A DNA stretch of 43,674 bases from Malikia spinosa (GTDB lineage Bacteria > Pseudomonadota > Gammaproteobacteria > Burkholderiales > Burkholderiaceae_C). Made by a program: the position numbers and the translations under genes. Positions 38,515-43,674 of this stretch are shown here, in pieces. Numbering within the stretch: the stretch's first letter is position 1; every line of letters begins with the position of its first letter. The DNA is taken from the NCBI RefSeq assembly GCF_002980625.1, contig NZ_PVLR01000047.1, positions 1 through 43,674 of the forward strand, written 5' to 3'. Below the pieces are notes generated by a model. That model had not been told where the DNA came from, did not search any database, and saw nothing but the letters and a program-made list of their open reading frames with translations.

Positions 38515-39717
38515 ATGAAAAAAGTCCTGACCGCCGTGGCCCTGGCCACGATCCTGAGCGCATCCGCCTGGGCGCAAAACCTGGCCGTCGTCAACGGCAA
38601 GGCCGTCCCCTCCTCGCGCGCCGAGGCCATGGCAGCACAGATCGAGCAATCCGGCCGTCCGGTCGACGAGGCCACCCTGGGCCAGATCAAGGACCACCTG
38701 ACCAAGCTCGAGGTCTTCGCGCAGGCGGCCGAACAGCAAGGCATCAAGGCCAAGCCCGAATACAAGCAGGCGGCCGAACTCGCGCTGCAGCAGGTGCTGG
38801 TCAACGAGCTGTTCATCCAGTTCCAGCGCAAGAACCCGGTCAGCGAGGCCGAGATCAAGGCCGAGTACGACAAGTTCGTCGCCAGCAACACCGGCAAGGA
38901 ATTCCGCGCCCGCCATATCCTGGTCGAGACCGAAGCCGAAGCCCAGGCCCTGATCGCGCAGATCAAGGGCGGCGCCTCGTTCGAGGAGCTGGCCAAGAAC
39001 AAGTCCAAGGACCCGGGCTCCGGCGCCAACGGCGGCGACCTCGACTGGGCCAACCCGAGCAACTACGTGCCCGAGTTCTCTGCCGCGATGCAACAGCTCG
39101 ACAAGGGCCAGCTCACCGACGCGCCGGTCAAGAGCCAGTTCGGCTGGCACATCATCCGCGTCGATGACATCCGCACCGCGCAACTGCCCCCGATCGAGCA
39201 GTTCAAGCCCCAGATCCAGCAGCATCTGGGCCAGCAAAAGCTGACTCAGTACCGCGAACAGCTGCTCAAGGCCGCCAAGCGCAGCAATGCGCCGGCCAGC
39301 ATCAACGGCAAGCCGCTGTCCAAGGCCCGCATCGACGCCATGCTGGCACAGCTCGAGCGCAGCGGCCGTCCGGTCGACGACCAGGTCAAGGCACAGGTCA
39401 CCGAGCACCTGCTCGACCTCGAGACCTTCGTCCAGGCCGCCGGCCAGCAGGGCATCAAGGCCGGCAAGGGCTACGAGCAGAAAGCCACCATCGCGCTGCA
39501 GCAGGTCATGGCCGCGATGATGTTCGCCGAGCAGCAGAAGAAGACCCAGGTCAGCGACGCCGACGTCAAGTCCGAGTACGACCGCTTCGCCGCTGGCAAC
39601 CCGGGCCAGCAACTGCCCCCGCTCGATCAGATCAAGCCGCAGATCGTCCAGGCACTGGCCCAGCAGAAGGTCATGGAATACCAGGAAAACCTGATCAAGA
39701 AGGCGCGCGTGCAGTAA
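38515..39717 (+). CDS. exported parvulin peptidylprolyl isomerase with duplicated SurA-like domain
   Basis: This 400-residue periplasmic protein helps fold envelope proteins. A signal peptide ends near AWA|Q at residue 20. Residues 21-130 are a SurA-like helical domain, and 131-219 are the parvulin domain (RARHILVETEAEAQ, GANGGDLDWANP and FGWHIIRVDD). A linker (220-260) follows, then a second copy of the helical domain (261-362). The second copy passes directly to a linker like the first (QLPPLDQIKPQI against QLPPIEQFKPQI) with no parvulin domain between. Relatives are usually about 260 residues. The ATG at 38515 is fixed by the signal peptide. It ends at a strong terminator. Confidence 0.92.
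   Translation: MKKVLTAVALATILSASAWAQNLAVVNGKAVPSSRAEAMAAQIEQSGRPVDEATLGQIKDHLTKLEVFAQAAEQQGIKAKPEYKQAAELALQQVLVNELFIQFQRKNPVSEAEIKAEYDKFVASNTGKEFRARHILVETEAEAQALIAQIKGGASFEELAKNKSKDPGSGANGGDLDWANPSNYVPEFSAAMQQLDKGQLTDAPVKSQFGWHIIRVDDIRTAQLPPIEQFKPQIQQHLGQQKLTQYREQLLKAAKRSNAPASINGKPLSKARIDAMLAQLERSGRPVDDQVKAQVTEHLLDLETFVQAAGQQGIKAGKGYEQKATIALQQVMAAMMFAEQQKKTQVSDADVKSEYDRFAAGNPGQQLPPLDQIKPQIVQALAQQKVMEYQENLIKKARVQ
38575..39609 (+). repeat. internal duplication within the isomerase gene
   Basis: Codons 21-130 and 261-365 encode homologous domains. Shared words include NGK, SGRPVD, EVFAQAAEQQGIKA / ETFVQAAGQQGIKA and EYDKFVAS / EYDRFAAG. At DNA level 18 bases are identical (38652-38669 and 39363-39380). 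Overall the copies have diverged, so the duplication is not recent. Confidence 0.88.
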
Positions 39718-39734
39718 GCCTGGCGCCCCCCGAT

Positions 39735-39764
39735 GCAAAACAGCCCTGATCAGGGCTGTTTTGC
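39735..39764. terminator. bidirectional rho-independent terminator
   Basis: A perfect palindrome with 15-base arms has the core CAGCCCTGATCAGGGCTG (39741-39758), flanked by GCAAAA on the left and TTTTGC on the right. It has a T-run on both strands. It ends both the isomerase transcript and the convergent clpB transcript. Confidence 0.88.
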
Positions 39765-39815
39765 TTGGTGGATCAGCCAGCCCGCGCCAAGGCGGGGCCA
39801 GCTGGCAAGGCGCTT

Positions 39816-42419
<2,604 letters not shown>

Positions 42420-42450
42420 CAAAGCCCTCCGTGATGAATCATTGTGCAGG

Positions 42451-42479
42451 ACTTGGGGGCCGGTGGCGAGGATTTCAAG
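42451..42479 (-). promoter_or_regulatory. sigma-32 heat-shock promoter of clpB
   Basis: On the minus strand CTTGAAA (42479-42473), a 14-base spacer and CCCCAAGT (42458-42451) match the RpoH consensus CTTGAAA-N13-15-CCCCATNT almost exactly. Transcription would begin near 42444, about 25 bases ahead of the start codon. The left end of the IS element is only 13 bases upstream of the -35. Confidence 0.8.
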
Positions 42480-42492
42480 CCAAGCGCGCGCC

Positions 42493-42525
42493 TGTATTGA
42501 CCCAGTGAAAAACTGCTCAGGTGTT
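42493..42525 (+). repeat. putative left inverted repeat of the IS element
   Basis: It begins TGTATTGACCCAGTG and runs to GTGTTAT, just ahead of the orfA ribosome site. The boundary is inferred from the TG terminus; only the innermost bases of the right partner are visible at 43662-43674. Confidence 0.5.
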
Positions 42526-42544
42526 ATCGTTGAAGGAAAGACAG

Positions 42545-42862
42545 ATGAGCACCCTGATGGAAGACGACATCAAACGCTGGACGGCCAAGCGCAAGACGGC
42601 CCTGGTTCTGGACATCATTCAAGGCAAGACCACGGTGGCCGAGGCCAGCCGGGCCTACGACCTGACTCCGTCGGAGGTCGATGCCTGGGTTGAGGAAGGC
42701 AAGCGCGGCATGGAGAACGCGCTGCGCAGCAAGCCGCTGGAAGTCAAGGAGCAGTACGAGCGCCAGGTGCGTGAGCTGCAGGAAGCCTACGGTGAAGCGA
42801 TGCTGGAGTTGCGCGCCAGAAAAAAGCTGGCCTCCCTGCTGGGCAACGAGGACGAGAAATGA
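42545..42862 (+). CDS. IS3-family transposase OrfA (DUF1153-like HTH)
   Basis: This 105-residue protein binds the element's ends. Residues 10-55 form a helix-turn-helix of the DUF1153 kind ([29 protein letters not shown]), followed by a charged coiled coil ([27 protein letters not shown]) that should mediate pairing. AAGGAAAG precedes the ATG at 42545. Its TGA overlaps the orfB ATG in ATGA (42859-42862), so OrfB is probably made by coupled re-initiation and not by the classical -1 frameshift. Confidence 0.9.
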   Translation: MSTLMEDDIKRWTAKRKTALVLDIIQGKTTVAEASRAYDLTPSEVDAWVEEGKRGMENALRSKPLEVKEQYERQVRELQEAYGEAMLELRARKKLASLLGNEDEK

Positions 42863-43668
42863 TTCTGGCCCTCCAGCAGGGATTGAAGGATGACGGCACC
42901 GAGGTCAGCCTGGTCAAGCTGTGCCGGTGGTTCGATGTGCCCCGGCGCAGCGTGTACTACCGGCCCTGCAAGACGGTGCCCAAGCTACAGGAGTGCTTCG
43001 TCGCGCCGATCAAGGCCCTGATCGAGGAACACCCCTCGTTCGGCTACCGGACGATGGCGCACCTACTGCGAATGAACAAGAATACGGTGCAACGCGTCTT
43101 CCAGCTCAAGGGCTGGCAGGTGCGCAAGCGTCCGGTGGGCTTTCGGCCCCGCATCCAGGCCCTGCCGTCGGTGGCCAAGGCGCCCAACGAGCGCTTGGCG
43201 ACCGATCTGTGCCGGGTCTGGACGGGCCGTGATGGCTGGGCCAGCCTGGCACTGGTCATCGACTGTCACACGCGTGAACTGCTGGGTTGGCACTTGAGCC
43301 GCAGTGGACGATCCAAGACGGCAGAGTCGGCACTGGAGCAAGCCCTGATCGCCCGCTACGGTTGCCTGGGCAAGGTGGACAAGCCCTTTCTGCTGCGCTC
43401 GGACAACGGCCTGGTATTCACCAGCCGCAGCTATACGGCGCTGGTCAAAAGCTACGGGCTGCAGCAGGAATTCATCACCCCGTACAGCCCGGAACAGAAC
43501 GGCATGGTCGAGCGCGTCATCCGCACGCTCAAGGACCAGTGCGCGCACCGCCACCGCTTCGAGACCCTGCAGCACGCCAGCCGGGTCATCGGAGACTGGA
43601 TCGGCTTCTACAACCATCAGCGCCCTCACCAGGCGCTGAACATGAAGACCCCCGCTAACAACGGCTAA
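42859..43668 (+). CDS. IS3-family transposase OrfB (DDE recombinase)
   Basis: This 269-residue protein is the catalytic integrase-like transposase. An N-terminal HTH_21-type segment (PSFGYRTMAHLLRM) precedes the rve core. The catalytic triad is Asp116 (ATDLCRVW), Asp182 (LRSDNGLVFTS) and Glu218 (NGMVERVIRTLK), with exactly 35 residues between the last two, as in the D-D(35)E class. FYNHQRPHQALNMKTP near the end is conserved in the family. The frame is complete to TAA at 43668, so the element looks active. Confidence 0.95.
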   Translation: MILALQQGLKDDGTEVSLVKLCRWFDVPRRSVYYRPCKTVPKLQECFVAPIKALIEEHPSFGYRTMAHLLRMNKNTVQRVFQLKGWQVRKRPVGFRPRIQALPSVAKAPNERLATDLCRVWTGRDGWASLALVIDCHTRELLGWHLSRSGRSKTAESALEQALIARYGCLGKVDKPFLLRSDNGLVFTSRSYTALVKSYGLQQEFITPYSPEQNGMVERVIRTLKDQCAHRHRFETLQHASRVIGDWIGFYNHQRPHQALNMKTPANNG

Positions 43669-43674
43669 CACAAC

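Larger units (their letters stand above)
42493..43674 (+). mobile_element. IS3-family insertion sequence (right end outside window)
   Basis: The element carries two consecutive transposase genes typical of IS3 relatives. Its left end is placed at TGTATTGACCCAG (42493), because IS3-family ends begin with TG and the gene context changes there. The window ends at 43674, in what looks like the inner part of the right inverted repeat: GCTAACAC matches the complement of the left-end GGTGTTAT at most bases. The target-site duplication cannot be checked. Confidence 0.8.

Overview
This window looks like a chromosomal segment of a high-GC betaproteobacterium, most likely of the order Burkholderiales (Comamonadaceae / Sphaerotilus-Leptothrix-Rubrivivax type). 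The grounds are strong G/C bias at third codon positions, a three-gene pnt transhydrogenase, a fermentative alcohol dehydrogenase that I recognise as very close to the Cupriavidus necator enzyme, a class I PHA synthase, and the order msrB-yciB-bolA-peptidylprolyl isomerase. I assign the group by recognising protein families, not by a search. No rRNA, tRNA, CRISPR array, plasmid or phage module is visible. Coding density is very high and no gene-free gap exceeds 200 bases.

Layout. 1-3068: proton-translocating transhydrogenase pntAA (5' end cut off), pntAB, pntB. 3069-5344: an acetaldehyde dehydrogenase of the AldB/ExaC type with a DUF779 partner, behind a convincing sigma-54 promoter and an upstream inverted repeat. 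5443-8892 (minus): tex, a DUF1653 gene and a glutathione S-transferase. 9081-18404: a compact recC-recB-recD operon. 18453-22365 (minus): a SenB-like glycosyltransferase, then an OmpR-type two-component system, a cytochrome b561-type membrane protein and a PepSY protein. 22554-27170: a periplasmic molybdenum hydroxylase of the IorAB type, its XdhC maturation factor and a MocA-type cytidylyltransferase. 27369-28142: a BON-domain protein and a glycine-zipper lipoprotein. 28199-31701: a perfect FNR/Anr box, then adh and phaC, then a convergent hotdog thioesterase. 31852-35538 (minus): livH-M-G-F transporter genes with no binding protein. 35635-39717: selO, msrB, yciB, bolA and a peptidylprolyl isomerase with an internal duplication. 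39735-42479: a bidirectional terminator and clpB with an intact sigma-32 promoter. 42493 to the end: an IS3-family element whose right end lies beyond the window.

How the genes work together. Several units concern redox balance: transhydrogenase (NADPH), aldehyde dehydrogenase, alcohol dehydrogenase plus PHA synthase as electron and carbon sinks under low oxygen, a periplasmic molybdenum oxidase beside a divergent cytochrome b/PepSY/two-component operon, and SelO plus MsrB for thiol and methionine repair. The most informative non-coding signals are the sigma-54 promoter of the aldehyde dehydrogenase, the Anr box ahead of adh-phaC, and the sigma-32 promoter of clpB, which an IS element approaches to within 13 bp. 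The most unusual protein is the peptidylprolyl isomerase: it carries a second copy of its chaperone-like domain from which the parvulin domain is missing. I found no clearly undescribed multi-gene system. The best leads are the DUF779 partner protein, the duplicated isomerase, the isolated SenB and the molybdoenzyme/cytochrome b neighbourhood.
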